This document shows positions 44,034 through 55,847 of a DNA stretch of 64,000 nucleotides, piece by piece. The position numbers were made by a program, and so were the translations under genes. The notes under the pieces are model-generated. The model did no database searches, was not told where the DNA came from, and saw only the letters and a program-made list of their open reading frames with translations. The DNA is from Pestalotiopsis fici W106-1 (Eukaryota; Ascomycota; Sordariomycetes; Amphisphaeriales; Sporocadaceae). The stretch covers positions 5,769,888 to 5,833,887 of the forward strand of contig NW_006917092.1 of assembly GCF_000516985.1 (NCBI RefSeq). The letters are read 5' to 3'. The first letter of the stretch is position 1. Each line of letters starts with the position of its first letter.

Positions 44034-46003
44034 TTACTTGGATCTCTTGTACCCTGGCGTTTCTGTGACTTCGGTACCGACCGCATCCTTCCAGTCGCCA
44101 TACGAACCCTCAATCTCTTGACCCTCTGGGACAATACCCAACTTTTCCGCTTCCCTGACCGTAAAGGTGCCCCAGTGGTCCACCTCGTCAAATTCGCCGA
44201 GATGGTTCAGCGGGAATATCAGATTGATGACATAGAATGACACGAAACTGATGAAAAATCCGATGAAAAATGCCATGTAGTACAGCTCGTACACTCCTCT
44301 AGGCGATGAAACGCCACCCGCAGTAGCAATCAATCCTCCCAGTGTAGGAGCCCAGCCCGCGATCCAACAGGGAATGACGCGCAGGTTAACACCGTGCCAG
44401 AACCAGTACTGCGACTTTTCGGGGTAAAACAAGCTCGAGAAGCGAATCTTTTGCTTGCGCAGGAGAAAGTAGTCGCACACCATGACACCCATGATGGGTG
44501 CCAAGAAGACGGAGAACGAGTTCAACACCGAGACAAACGTCGCGGCGCGGTTGACGAGCTGCCAAGGCTGGATGATCCAGGCGGCGAAGAATGTGATGAG
44601 GGAGCCGCGGCGAATGTCGATATACTTCGGAAACAGTCCTGAAAGATCAATACCGCCGGCGACAGAGTTGGAGCAGACGTTTTCGAACATGGAGGCAAAT
44701 GCAAAGGCGAGTGACGCAAAAAAGACGCCAGCTCGCGCCGCAGAGGATCCTTTTCCATCTGTTTCATATCAGTATGGTGTCGCATTCAGTTCTCCAGGAA
44801 TACTTACGATCCATCATGACCATGAGGAGGTCCGGCGGATTCCAGTACACATCACCGTAGATCTTTTGCGCAGCAGCCGTAGTGATCAGACCTCCTAGCG
44901 ACACCAAAACACCGACGAGCCAGTACACGCTCAGAGTGCCGTAGATGTAATCACGCTTCCTCGTGGCGTATCGCGAAAAGTCACTGCTGTTGGTCATACC
45001 TGCAGCCTTGCCGCCAATAGCCTGGTTAATTCCCGACAGCATCAGCCATGACACGCTCCACTTGGACGACGAAGAAACCGTCTGGCCCTGGTAGAACATG
45101 GGTCCCACGCCCTTGGCCACGGACAGTGACCAGATCATCAAGGCTACCATGGCCAGGCCGCAGGCGACGGATGAGACGAAGAAGGGCTTCTTGAACTTTT
45201 CGGGACGGATGAATAAGAACGGCACGGATATGCACCAGAATACCATGAACCCGTTCAGCTCATACGTCGTGGTAGGCGTATTAGCGCTCAGTGTGTTTGG
45301 AATGTTGGCAAAGGAGGGCCAAATTGCAGTGATGCACACGCTGTATCTGTTAGTTTCTCTGTCTATCAATTTCAAGTTTTCACTAGCTCGTACCTGGCAA
45401 GTTTGCCGCCATTCCAGCCTAGATGGAACTGTTAGATAATTATACACGAGACGGGAGTGCATTTCTTACATTGAATCGCAGTCCAGATGAAATTGAGCAG
45501 GATGCGCTGCAACAGGGGGATATAACTACCCCTCATGCCCCAAGTGAAACGGTTCTGCACAGTAAAGCCAATGTGCCAAGCTATACAAGTCAGTCTGGAG
45601 CTTGGACTTTTGAGCAGCTCTAGAATGACTTACTCAAACCACACCACGCAACTGCCACGGCAAAAATGGTGCAAATAGCTCTCGAGATGATAACAATGGC
45701 CATGGCCTGGCCCACCGAAAGACCCTGCGTCAGGAACGTATTCGGGGTCTGCCATGTCGCAACCGTGAGCGATGATCTTGGAAAATGTCAGTTTACAAAG
45801 TCCTCGAGCAGTACTTTCACGGTCGAAAGCATCACCTACACCGACCAACAACCAAAAAAGTTGAACCAGCCCCATGTGCGGCGCGAGGGCGGCAACGGGA
45901 TCAAGTCGCGGTTACACCAGGCATTGACCTCCTCATGGTGAGCATCATCGGCCTTGAGCGCGACCGTCTCTCTCAGCTTGCCGATTGTCCTTGTCGTTGC
46001 CAT
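44034..46003 (-). CDS. NCS1-family nucleobase/allantoin-type permease, copy 2
   Basis: Predicted plasma-membrane symporter of the Fur-like NCS1 group. About six exons join in frame. TM1: TWGWFNFFGCWSVSSLTVATW, followed by TFLTQGLSVGQAMAIVIISR. TM3: GFTVQNRFTWGMRGSYIP with IWTAIQCWNGGK. TM6: INQAIGGKAAGMTNSSDFSRYA, a strong Fur-type signature; TM8: NVCSNSVAGGIDLSGLFP. The first intron needs donor GT|GTAGGT, because read-through meets a stop right after WSV. The start used is ATG 46003 (MATTRTIGK); an in-frame ATG at 46075 would add 24 residues. Divergent from the hydantoinase gene, with GATAAG motifs between. Uracil, allantoin, uridine or hydantoin are plausible cargoes. Confidence 0.9.
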
Positions 46004-46131
46004 TTGTGTTTCCAATGGAGTTTGTCTACGCAAGAACGACAAAAGACGAGACTCGAAGGTGGGCTGGTACACCACTCAAATCATGGGATTCGTTTTCCTT
46101 AACAAACCATCATGACAATGGTTTGATTCGC

Positions 46132-46207
46132 CTTATCGGGAACATCCCGGCCGAGTGCTTATCATGACCGCTCCGAAGCCGGGCCACGCGTTGAATGGAC
46201 CGATAAG
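46132..46207. promoter_or_regulatory. Cluster of three GATAAG motifs
   Basis: CGATAAG (minus, 46132-46138), TGATAAG (minus, 46158-46164) and CGATAAG (plus, 46201-46207) occur within 76 bp. A CGGCCGAG half-match lies between them at 46148-46155. Clustered GATA sites are the usual form of strong AreA/NIT2 targets. Confidence 0.5.
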
Positions 46208-46366
46208 TTGCGATCGGAAAATAGGTGCCAAGACCGAATTGAGACTATTGTACTAGTATCATTCCAAGGCTTGATGGAAACTCTATATTTCATGTGTAAT
46301 GTTATCAAGACGATTTTATGGTCAAACTAATACTCCAAAGACTCAATCTCAATCCAGGTATTATAG

Positions 46367-46381
46367 TCGGAAGCGCTCCGA
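46367..46381. promoter_or_regulatory. TCGGA-N5-TCCGA inverted repeat
   Basis: TCGGAAGCGCTCCGA is a near match to the UaY/PPR1 type, with 7 rather than 6 bases between TCGG and CCGA. It lies about 365 bp from each start codon of the divergent pair. Confidence 0.35.
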
Positions 46382-46746
46382 CAGGCGACCGGGCAAGCTC
46401 CGCAGCGTCTCCACTCCGGACCTTTCCTTAATTGACGCGGGCTCGGCTTCGGCGACTTTCGGCGGTTCAGGTTGGAAGAGCATCCCGTTATTCATTAAGC
46501 CATCGGCAGACTAAGAGCGTACGACTCGCCAAATTCAGGATATTGACCTTTAATCGTGACTGTTGGTTATTAGCGACAATCTTGAGTGGCTATTGAGGCG
46601 GCTGATTTTAACGAGTCGTTGGTCCTGAATTGGTCAGAGAGACTAAGCCCAGGAGTGTGTGTGCGCGCGCAACGTTGGGCGAGTATACCAAGTCACTTTG
46701 ATTCTGTGATCGGAAATCAGCTGCGCAGCAGAAAAATAATTAGATC

Positions 46747-49700
46747 ATGGCGCCTCATTTGCGGATAGGAGTCGACGTTGGCGGGTAAGATGCAGAGCAA
46801 GACTCTTTGGAGAAACGCGCCTCAGCTAACAGGTCAATAGCACCAATACCGACGGTGTCATTTTGGACCCCAGTAGGTCGTCAGAGTCGGATCGTGGCAT
46901 TGTTGCGTGGAAAAAGTCGAGCACGACCAAGAACCCCAGCGATGGCATCAATAATGTCATTAGCGAGAGTAAGCATCGCAATCATTTCGACTTGGCAGTT
47001 TGCACATGTGCTAAAGTTTACAGTGTTTCGCGAGTCCAACGTCAACCCAGAAGATGTCGCCAGCGTCACAATTGGCACCACGCACTTTATCAATGCGGTA
47101 GTGGAAATGGATCAGTCTCGCCTGGCCCGTGTTGCCGTGCTGCGATTGTGCGGGCCGTTCTCGAAAGAGATTCCAGTCGGAGTAGATTGGCCACCAAAGC
47201 TCAGAAACATCATTTGCGCATACCGGGGGCTGGTCGATGGTGGACTTGAAATTGACGGCACACTAATCTCAGAGCTCGACGAGGATGAGATTCGCCGGCA
47301 ATGCGAGGTTATCAAGTCCAAGGGCATTAGGAGCATCGTGGTGGCTGGAGTCTTTAGTCCCATTGATGTGGTCTACCGACAAGAGGAGAGAGCCGCCGAG
47401 GTCATCCGCGAAGTCTATCCCGAAGCCGACGTTGTGATATCCAAGGATGTGGCCAATATCGGATTCCTGGAACGTGAGAATGCGGCAGTGCTCAATGCGG
47501 CCATACTGTCGTTTGCGAGACGCACGATTCACTCTTTTCAGAATGCAGTCGGTAGTCTCAAGCTCAATTGTCCCGTATTTCTGACCCAGAATGACGGCAC
47601 GATATTGCCGGCTAGTTCAGCTGCACAAGTGCCCATCAGGACCTTCTCCAGCGGTCCTACCAACTCCATGCGCGGTGCCGCATTCCTAACCCAGGGACTG
47701 GACAAGGAAGCAATGATGGTTGTGGACATTGGCGGTACCACTACCGATGTAGGCCTGCTGCTCAAGAATGGCTTCCCCAGGCAGGCAGCCGCGTACAGCG
47801 AGATCTCTGGAGTGAGAACAAACTTTTCCTACCCCGACGTGCGGAGCATCGGTCTCGGCGGCGGCTCCATTGTGCGTGTCGCCGACGATGCGACGGTCTC
47901 CATCGGCCCCGACAGCGTGGGCTACCAGATCCAGACCAAGGCCCTGGTGTTTGGCGGTGACGTCGCCACCGCCACCGACTACACCGTCCTGGCCGACACG
48001 GCGATTCAGATTGGCGACCGCGCCCGGGTGGAGGCGGCCAAGCTGGAGAGCCACCTGAGCGCCTTCAAGGCCGAGGTCAAGTCCAAGATTGAGCGCGTCA
48101 TTGACGTGATGAAGACGTCGCCGGAAGACATCCCCGTCGTGCTGGTCGGTGGAGGTGCCGTCATTGCCCCGGATGCCCTCAAGGGCGCGAGCAAGGTCAT
48201 CAAGCCTCAGTGGTCGGGTGTCGCCAATGCGATTGGTGCGGCCACGGCGCGAGTATCGGGCGTGGTCGACTCGATTGAGAGTACCGAATCCAGGACTCTG
48301 GCACAGGTGATTGAGGAGCTGTCCAAGAGAGCGATTGACCAGGCGGTTTCTAATGGCGCATTACGGGATACTGTGACGATTGCCGAGGTGGAGAGTCTGG
48401 CTTTGCAAGTGGGTTAGAAGTCTAAAAGCAAGGAGTGATGGCTGCTAATATCATGCACAGTATATCGCCGACAAGTCGAGAGTCGTCATCAAGGCCGTTG
48501 GAGATTTTGACTTTTCCAGGACGGATCTCTCTGGCGTTCCCGAGGCTCTGACAAACGGCGGAAATGCACCTAGCGAAGAAGCTAACGGGTCCAATGAAGA
48601 GTCACGAAAAGGAATTGTTGATGATAACTCGGCTCCGGACAAGATTGTTTTCACCAAGAGCTACATCGACGGGTACAAGCCCAAGGTGGTAAACAGGCAG
48701 TGGTTCATTTCCGAAACAGACCTGGACTGGATCAGCATCGGTTGCTATATCCTCGGTACGGGAGGAGGTGGCTCTCCTTATCAGCACATGTTGCGGCTGC
48801 GCGAAATGCTCAGGGCTGGAGCCACGGTGCGCGTCGTATCGCCGTGGGATCTCAAGGACAAGGACATTGTGGCTTGTGGTGGAGGAAAGGGATCCCCCCA
48901 AGTGTCCATTGAGAAGCCCTACGGAGATGAGTAAGTTTGCGCTTTTCGGCAAGGTGCTCACTGTGACTGACATTGGGATTAGAATGATGGAGTCTCAGAC
49001 TGTCCTTTATGAATACTTGAAAGTCAAGCCAGACGCCGTTATAAGTCTGGAAATCGGCGGCGGTAATGGATTACAAGGACTCATCCTTGGAGCTTCCACT
49101 AATATGGATATACCGTGTGTTGATGGTGATTGGATGGGGCGGGCTTACCCAGTCTCATGGCAGACAACACCCGTGGTATTTGAAAAGAAGGCGACAATGA
49201 TTCCCTCGACCATTTCTGATGGAAACGGGAGAGTAATGGTACGTCCGTTATAGACAAAATCTAACGACGTAGCACACACTGACAAGCACAGATCATGACC
49301 AAGGCACGAACGGAATTAGAGGTAGAGCGCGCATTCCGTGCCGCGCTATCTCAGATGGGATCCCACGTCGGGTGCGCAAAGGGTCCCGTCTCGGGAAGCA
49401 ACACCAAGACCTGGGTAGTTGAGAACACCGTCTCTCTGTCGTGGCGAATCGGACGCGCAGTCGCCTTGTCGCGATGCACCAACCAGGTCGATACCGTCGC
49501 CGAGTCAATTATTGAAGAGGTCGGCGGACCAAAGTCGGCCAAGGTCCTGTTCAAGGGCAAGATTGTCGGAGTGGAGAGGATCACCAGGATGGGCCATGCC
49601 TATGGCGAGGTCATTATCGAGTCTGCATCAGAGGACGGCAAGGGCCCCGTGGAAAGGATAATCATTCCTTTCAAGAATGAAAACATATTCGTCAAGAAGA

Positions 49701-50035
49701 TTGGCCCGGATGGACAGGAAGAGGTAAGTTCCACACGTTTACTTTGCGACTACGATAATTACTGACCTTTCGCGAAACAGATACTTGCCGTTGTGCCTGA
49801 TCTTGTTTGTGTCATAGATGCGCAAAACGGCGAGGCCATTGGCACGCAAGAATACAGATATGGTCTCCTCGTTGTGGTCTTGGCCATAACAGCATCAGAA
49901 AAATGGACATCTACTGCCAGAGGCATCGAAATAGGCGGACCTAGAGGCTTTGGATTCAATGACTTGGAGTACAAACCTATTGGAAGCTTTGAGAAGCCCA
50001 GATCAGTCATTGATGAGTTTGATGTTTCTACCTGA
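46747..50035 (+). CDS. Hydantoinase/oxoprolinase (HyuA-type) fused to a DUF917 domain
   Basis: Predicted cytosolic ATP-dependent amidohydrolase of the hydantoinase/5-oxoprolinase group. Seven exons total 2964 nt, 987 residues. The N-terminal phosphate-binding motif is IGVDVGGTNTDG, with VTIGTTHFINAVVE and, midway, VVDIGGTTTDVGLL and SIGLGGGSIVRV of the acetate-kinase-like fold. From about residue 600 the DUF917 part begins (IGCYILGTGGGGSPYQHMLR) and continues through ISLEIGGGNGLQG, DGDWMGRAYP and GHAYGEVIIE. The intron at 46969-47023 is set by phase (GAGA|gtaagc to acag|TGTTTC). Such fusions are known in fungi and bacteria but their substrate is not settled. Divergence from an NCS1 permease suggests uptake and opening of a hydantoin- or allantoin-like ring. 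Confidence 0.88.
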
Positions 50036-51029
50036 GTCAACATTTTGATGGAGTTCATTATCACAACTCTTCCTTGGCCCAAGTGGAAAGCTCGGCTCGG
50101 TACCATTTGAATATTTAATGATATGAAAAGCCCAGGAATATTTGTAGTGGGCTAGGTCATCCGAGTCATGGGAAAGATGAAAGCAAAAGAGATGTATCAA
50201 ATCTTTCGTCTTTAATAGGTGCTCAAATTACTTGGTCTTTGCAATTTTCAACTTTTTCAAGAGGCAAGTTGGGTCTGCATGGCGAACAAGACCCCACATG
50301 GCATAGTTTTGCAAGTATGTAGCTACTCAGATCTCTACGTCAGCCCGTTGCGCGTATAGCTTGGCGAGGTCAGCCCAAGGGCGCATTTTGAGAGGCACTT
50401 GTCTCATCATCTTCTGTGGGTTAAATTCCCCGGAAATACAAAGTCAGCGGTACTCTTTTGGTGGCGTCTAGATTTATCTGACACCCATGACATGTTGGCG
50501 AGAACAGTTGTGACAGCCCTGACAGCGAGCCGAGGCTCATGCCTCGTGGATGAAACGATAGCCTGACGCCACTGACTTGCTGAGCATGACGCGCGTGGGT
50601 ACGGAGGAATTTCAAATACTTGGGGTCGTAAGCTTATTTCCAGATAGCGGTGAGAGCCTACGGGTGATAGTACGCCTCAAGCTTTATTCCAAGTGAAGAC
50701 ATACAGTAGGCAAAGCCCCTGTCATAGTTTCACTATACCGAACAGTACCCATACTACGGGATGCTGCATTAGCGTGAACCAGCCAACTGGGTAATCTGAA
50801 TTGTTATACTCGGATATTTTGAACTTGTTTTAATGAAGATGCTTACAGGGCGAGTTTTTTAAAAGTAGTATTCAATTGTAAATAATGGAAATCGTTTCTG
50901 CCAAATGAAATTACACAATAAAACTACAAGACCCGAACCTTTTCCCAACCAAGGCATTATCGTCACCTGGTCCGAACGGACTCGATGGAAAACCCAAATT
51001 CATACATGACATAGGGAATTTATATAATT
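50036..51029. other. Convergent spacer
   Basis: About 1 kb between convergent genes (hydantoinase and flavin monooxygenase). Only short frames; nothing recognised. Confidence 0.45.
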
Positions 51030-52774
51030 CTAGTTCTTCACGTCGGGGTGCTTCTGCTGCCATTCCTGGAACAGACCAGCAAAGTCACCGGGAGCGTAAG
51101 GGGTGGTGAGCTCGGCAATCATGCCGCCCTTGCGGTGGTTGTTGAGACCAATGTCCTTGAGCAGCAGGTCCACAAACGGCAGCGAGTCAAAGACAAAGTC
51201 GGGCAAGCTGGCACCGTAGCCGCAGGGGTATCTCCAGCGACCCCACTGGGTGTGCAGCATGACCTCGTCCGAGATCTCCTCGTCCGTCTTGGCAATGCGC
51301 TCGAGCTTGCCGTCCAGGAACATGGAGATCCAGAGGCCCTGGATGGAGGCGCACACGGCGGTACCGACGGTGGAGATCATACCGGCAAAGGCCAGGTTGC
51401 GGCTCTTGACCATGCTCGGCGGCACGGCGAAGCGGTAGAAGCGGAGCGGCTCGCCCTTCTTCTCCTCGAACCGCAGCTTGGGCTGGTCCTTGAGGATGGG
51501 GAACATGGCGAGAACCTTTTCGTCGGCCTCCTTGTTCAGCTGTCCAAGCTCCTTTTCTGACACGGGCAGGCTGAGGCCGGCGGCGTCGAGACCCTTGATC
51601 TTGAGCGACGACTCCTTCTTCCAGCCCGTCGAGCAGATCATGACGTCGGCGTCCAGGACGGTGCCATCCTCGAGGTGGCACTTCTTGCCCTCGAGGTGGT
51701 CAATGTTTTGAATGTGCACCTTGATCTTGCCCTGCTTGACCATGTCGAAGAATGGGGTGCTGTAGTTGAGGATACTGAGACCACTGCCAATCCAGAATGC
51801 CGATTGCCAGGGCTTGAGCTTCTGAAGTTCAGGGTGAGAGTCGTAGTCGTTGGCCTTGATGACGTCGTTGCCCAAGATGCTCCAGAAAGACTTGACCAGG
51901 AAACGTCCGAGAGCAGTTCCGTGAAGGAACTTGCGCGCCGAGATGTAACCATCCTCCTCACCCCAGGGGCAGGGGCTGAACCAGGTCATCCATCGCACAA
52001 ACAGGAGCTTGTCGAGACGACGCTTCAGGGGCGTGACAAATGGAGGTGCGATCCAAACGGGTCCGTGGCCGTCGGGTCGGATGATGAGGTCGACTGTGGC
52101 ACCGGCCTCGACGCAGGCGTGGGCGACATCAAAGGCCGACTTGGCTCCACCTACCACAATGGCGTTCTTGATTCCCTTCAGTGTATCGGCCCGGTCACAG
52201 AAGTCCTTGGCGTGGTATAAGGGGGCCTCGAAAGACTCTGCGCCCTTGTAGTTGGGCATGTTGGGCGTCGAGGTCAAACCAGTGGCCAGCACCAGTTTTG
52301 CCGTCGCAATCGTCTTCTGGCCCTCGGGCGTCGTCACTGTCAGGACCCAGCTGCCGTCGGGCAGAGACTCGACGCCATCCACTTGGTGCTTGAATTTTAC
52401 GCGGTCCAGGAATCCAAAGTGCCGCGCATAGTCTGTGAGATACCGGTTGAGGACAGCTCCGGGAATGTGGTTGTCTGGCTTCACACCGTAGACCTTTTCG
52501 CTCATGGGGAAGTCGGGGTACTCATAAGTGCCCAGCATGTTGTTGGACTTGAGTCCGGGGTATAATCTGTGCTCGGCCCATGTTCCACCGCAAGAAGTAG
52601 CAGACTCGAGGACTGCAATGTTGTCATTTGGCCTCAACTCTGTGCAAGCCTTTGCAGCCGCAAGTCCAAACCATCCTGCCTTTCGAGTTAGAATGAAGCT
52701 AGAGGTGAAAAGGGGGGGTGTCGATGAGAGAGCGTACCTGCACCAACAACCACCAGGTCGTAACTTTGATCCAT
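51030..52774 (-). CDS. Flavin-containing monooxygenase (FMO/dimethylaniline-type)
   Basis: Predicted class B flavoprotein monooxygenase, about 560 residues in two exons. The first exon, MDQSYDLVVVGA, is split inside the FAD motif; the acceptor GGCAG|GATGG gives VVVGAGWFGLAAAKA. The FMO-type GGTWAEHRLYPGLKSNN and the NADPH motif VVGGAKSAFDVAHAC follow, with ICSTGWKK near residue 390. No signal peptide; a hydrophobic start seen in a longer frame comes from the intron. The enzyme would oxygenate a soft nucleophile (N or S) or act as a Baeyer-Villiger enzyme. It lies near two SDRs, which could supply or use a carbonyl product; that is inference. Confidence 0.88.
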
Positions 52775-54243
52775 GGCTGCAACTGACTGACCAACCAAAC
52801 AATGTTGCTAAAGAAGTGCACGTGGTCTTTTTTCTTCTTCTTCTCGAGTCTCGAGGTGTGACGACAATATGGTAAGGTATTGGGTGATTATTTGTCTTGA
52901 CTCACGCACGATATATTTCACAATTCCTCCTCGACCAGGTCAGAGGAATCCTTTAAGTAAATTCGATCCATGCTCCTATTACCCCATATTCATTTCACCC
53001 TTATCAGACGCCTATGGATTGATTATCATGCTAGCCTCTGGTTTACGCGCAAGTTATCATGGGCTTCAACCGCCACTACGTGGACCGGCTAGCGCACCCT
53101 GAGCCCTTTTTTGATCGAACAATTGGCAGAACGAATGGAAGCCAGAGAGACACACGACTTCCGGGGGTGTGTGGTGCTGCTCAGCCAGCGCTGCCAGGCC
53201 AGGCCAGGCTAGGCCAACCAAGCCAGCTCATCCAGCCAGACAGTTGCCAGACAATACCAATCAATAGCTTCCACTGCCAAACTGGGGAAGCGACTCAAAC
53301 TACTCGTCGGCTGTGGACATTGCACCGAACGACGTCTTGCCCTATCTGGGTCGACAGCCGGCGTTGTCGGTCAGCAGCAAACGGGTTTGGCGGGATGCTG
53401 GCTCACGGTTCATCCAAGGTTTGCGCTACTGTCGTATCTGGGAACGTGCAAATCTGGGCCGGTTTCCCCTAGGGAACCTTGATTCATGTTTTTGGTCAAT
53501 CAACCAACAGAGATAAGCACGCTACTACTATAGTACTTGGAGCGCTACAATTCGACTGTCTGGGGAAAAAAGGGAATAGAATAGAATGCCAACCCCTTTG
53601 CATCAATGCGTGTGTCATAATTTCAAGGCGTACAATCTGGGGTAAGTCACTTATCTCGGCTAGTCTGAGAAGTACGTAGGGGTCTTGTGGGCCAACCAAG
53701 GCGACCGGCCTGGTGCTGGTCCTCAGGTCCCTCTGGGCGCCCTGCTGTCGTCGTCGGATAGTGAACCGGGGTGCGGACGTGTCACTGCCGCAGCCGCTGC
53801 AGAGGACGAGTTGTCGGCCGGTTTCACGGAGGAGAAACACACAAGTCTCCGTATGCACATTCCAAACCGCCACAATGCTGCACATCTTGAATAAGTGTGT
53901 TTGCATTGTTTCTGCAAGTCATTCGAGAAGCAGTCTTTGGTAGTGAGCTGACGATTTAACAAGTCAGTTTCAGAGACTTGCGGCTGGAAGAAGAAAAAAA
54001 AAATTGTTAGGTTCATGCAAAGTACGTTGCAGAAGGGGATTTCCGGGCCGTTGAGACTTTGAGATCTTGGCTTGCACATGACTCGGCCCCGGCTTCGGGA
54101 GATTAAGTTTTTTTAAGCATGAGTCCAAAATACCTGCAGTATTGCGTGGCAGCTGAAGAAGAATGAACAATCACATCAAATGTGTATCTTGTATGATTCT
54201 TTGGTTTAATTCATAATTAGGTATCGACTATGTAATTCATTTG
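52775..54243. other. Intergenic upstream of the flavin monooxygenase
   Basis: About 1.47 kb without a credible gene. It contains a CT-rich stretch near 52829-52855 and an imperfect CCAG/GGCCA-rich patch at about 53175-53250. Minus-strand frames at 53496-54079 show no family. Confidence 0.45.
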
Positions 54244-55126
54244 TTACTCATAAGTGATCAAGCCATCAATAGTTCCAGCATGCAATCCACCAGTAATGGG
54301 AATATCTGCAGCCGTTGTGAATTTGGCGGCCTCGCTCAGCAGGTATACAACAGCGCCCGTGAGATCGTTTTGCGTGCTGAGTCGCTGCATGGGAGGAGCC
54401 AGCCACATTTGCTCGCCCTGCCCCTTGGTCTTGGAGGCGCGAACGTCCCTAGTCATTTGAGAGTCCACGAAACCGGGAGAAATGGTGTTGACACGAATAT
54501 TGTGAGGTGCCAGCTCAACAGCCAGCGCCTTGGACAGCATCAGAATGCCACCCTTGGACGCGTTGTATGCGGCCATGCGGTAGCCCGGCAGTCCAATGTG
54601 TGCAGACTGAGAAGCAATCAAGACCATGCTGCCTCCCTTTCCTTGCTTCAGCATTTGCTTTGCGCACAGTTGTGCGACGAAAAATGTGCCCCGGACCTGC
54701 ATTTTAAGTGAGCATTTGATGAATATATATGCCTTTCTGGCCGAGAAAACTTACATTGATGTCCTGTATTCTTGTAAATTCTTCCCAGGTCTGCTCGATA
54801 AATGGCTTGTCAATAGCAATACCGGCAGCGGGAACGCAGCCATCTATCGAGCCCAGTTCTTCCAGGGCCTTTGCGAAACTGGAGTTGAGGTCGTCTTGCT
54901 TGGTCACATCGGTACGAATGTATACCGTCTTGACGCCAAATCGCTCAGACAAGGTGTTGAATTCGTCCAGCGGCTTTTGTTGAATGTCCAAAACTGCAAT
55001 ATTTCCTCCCATCTCTGCAATTGCCCGGGTCACGGCGAAACCGATTCCCTGAGCACCACCAGTGACGATATAGTTGCGGCCCTTCAGCTCAAACATGGGC
55101 CGCACATCTTCCAGCTTGTCACCCAT
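54244..55126 (-). CDS. Short-chain dehydrogenase/reductase 1
   Basis: Classical SDR of about 270 residues in two exons. The cofactor motif is YIVTGGAQGIGFAV; the acid after beta2 is in AVLDIQQKP, favouring NAD(H). The catalytic set is S in VLIASQSAHIG and YNASK (AAYNASKGG), then PGFVDSQM. The start at 55126 (MGDKLEDVRP) is preferred over an upstream in-frame ATG because it sits just before the conserved domain and after an A-rich leader. Splice: ATCAAT|gtaagt to gcag|GTCCGG (INVRGTFFVAQ). A TCGGCCGA palindrome lies about 350 bp upstream. Similar to fungal sorbose/mannitol-type SDRs, but the substrate is unknown. Confidence 0.9.
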
Positions 55127-55847
55127 GGCGAATGTTTTTTTTTTTTTTAAATTATTGGCGTTTGGGTAGGTGATTTGAAAAGTTTGATTGTTTTCGTGGT
55201 TTGATATCAATGAACAGTGACTTTACAGATTCGGTTTCAGTTGCTTGAGTTGTTGCAGTTCTAGTTGCTGCTGCTCTTCATGGGTATGGATTTCATATGA
55301 AGCGGATAGCGAACCACGATTCACGTGCACTCGAGCTGCTCTCATTGGATGATTGGATGGTCCCAAGTTTTCCGCCTCCCTTCTTGTCGGCAGTGACACC
55401 ATTTATTCCGTCAATGCTCCCTATTTCCTCGCCTTTTTGGCTGCTGGTCCCTCTTCCGCCGCGCGGCCAAATTCGGCCGATCTTGACTCGCTGCTGATCA
55501 ACGACCCACTGCCATGCCGGCGGGTAGGCGCCGCTGAACCTTAATATCACATCCCTGGGCAGCCACCGGAACGTGGCTAGAAATAGTGGTGTGAAGCTTT
55601 CATCAGGAGAGAGGATCCTTGGATCTTCAATTCTTTTACTATTGCGATTTACTGATGCAGGGCACATACACACATATTATTGTCTCACCGCAGCTCCGCT
55701 TCTCTTCCGACAGGATGAATAGGTACGAATAAGTGAATGGTCCATTTCAAGAAATTTACGTCACAAAAACATCTCCCCATATTCTCTCCCCCACAAGTGG
55801 CACGAGACTAGAGGGGTCGGCTCGACATAACAGCCCTCTCGTGGCCT
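55127..55847. other. Spacer between SDR 2 end and SDR 1 start
   Basis: About 720 bp. It begins with an A-rich leader before SDR 1 and carries the palindrome at 55474. No gene seen. Confidence 0.5.
55474..55481. promoter_or_regulatory. TCGGCCGA palindrome upstream of SDR 1
   Basis: Exact copy of the 8-bp core found at 18453, 26856, 37917 and 37958. It lies 348 bp upstream of the SDR 1 start. Confidence 0.4.

Larger units (their letters stand above)
46004..46746. other. Divergent promoter, NCS1 permease 2 / hydantoinase
   Basis: About 740 bp between the two start codons, with three GATAAG motifs, a CGGCCGAG half-match and a TCGGA-N5-TCCGA repeat, the last two within 46148-46381. No gene seen. 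Confidence 0.55.

Noticed and set aside
53496..54079. Overlapping minus-strand frames upstream of the flavin monooxygenase
   Set aside because: Low-complexity composition with no domain or splice logic.
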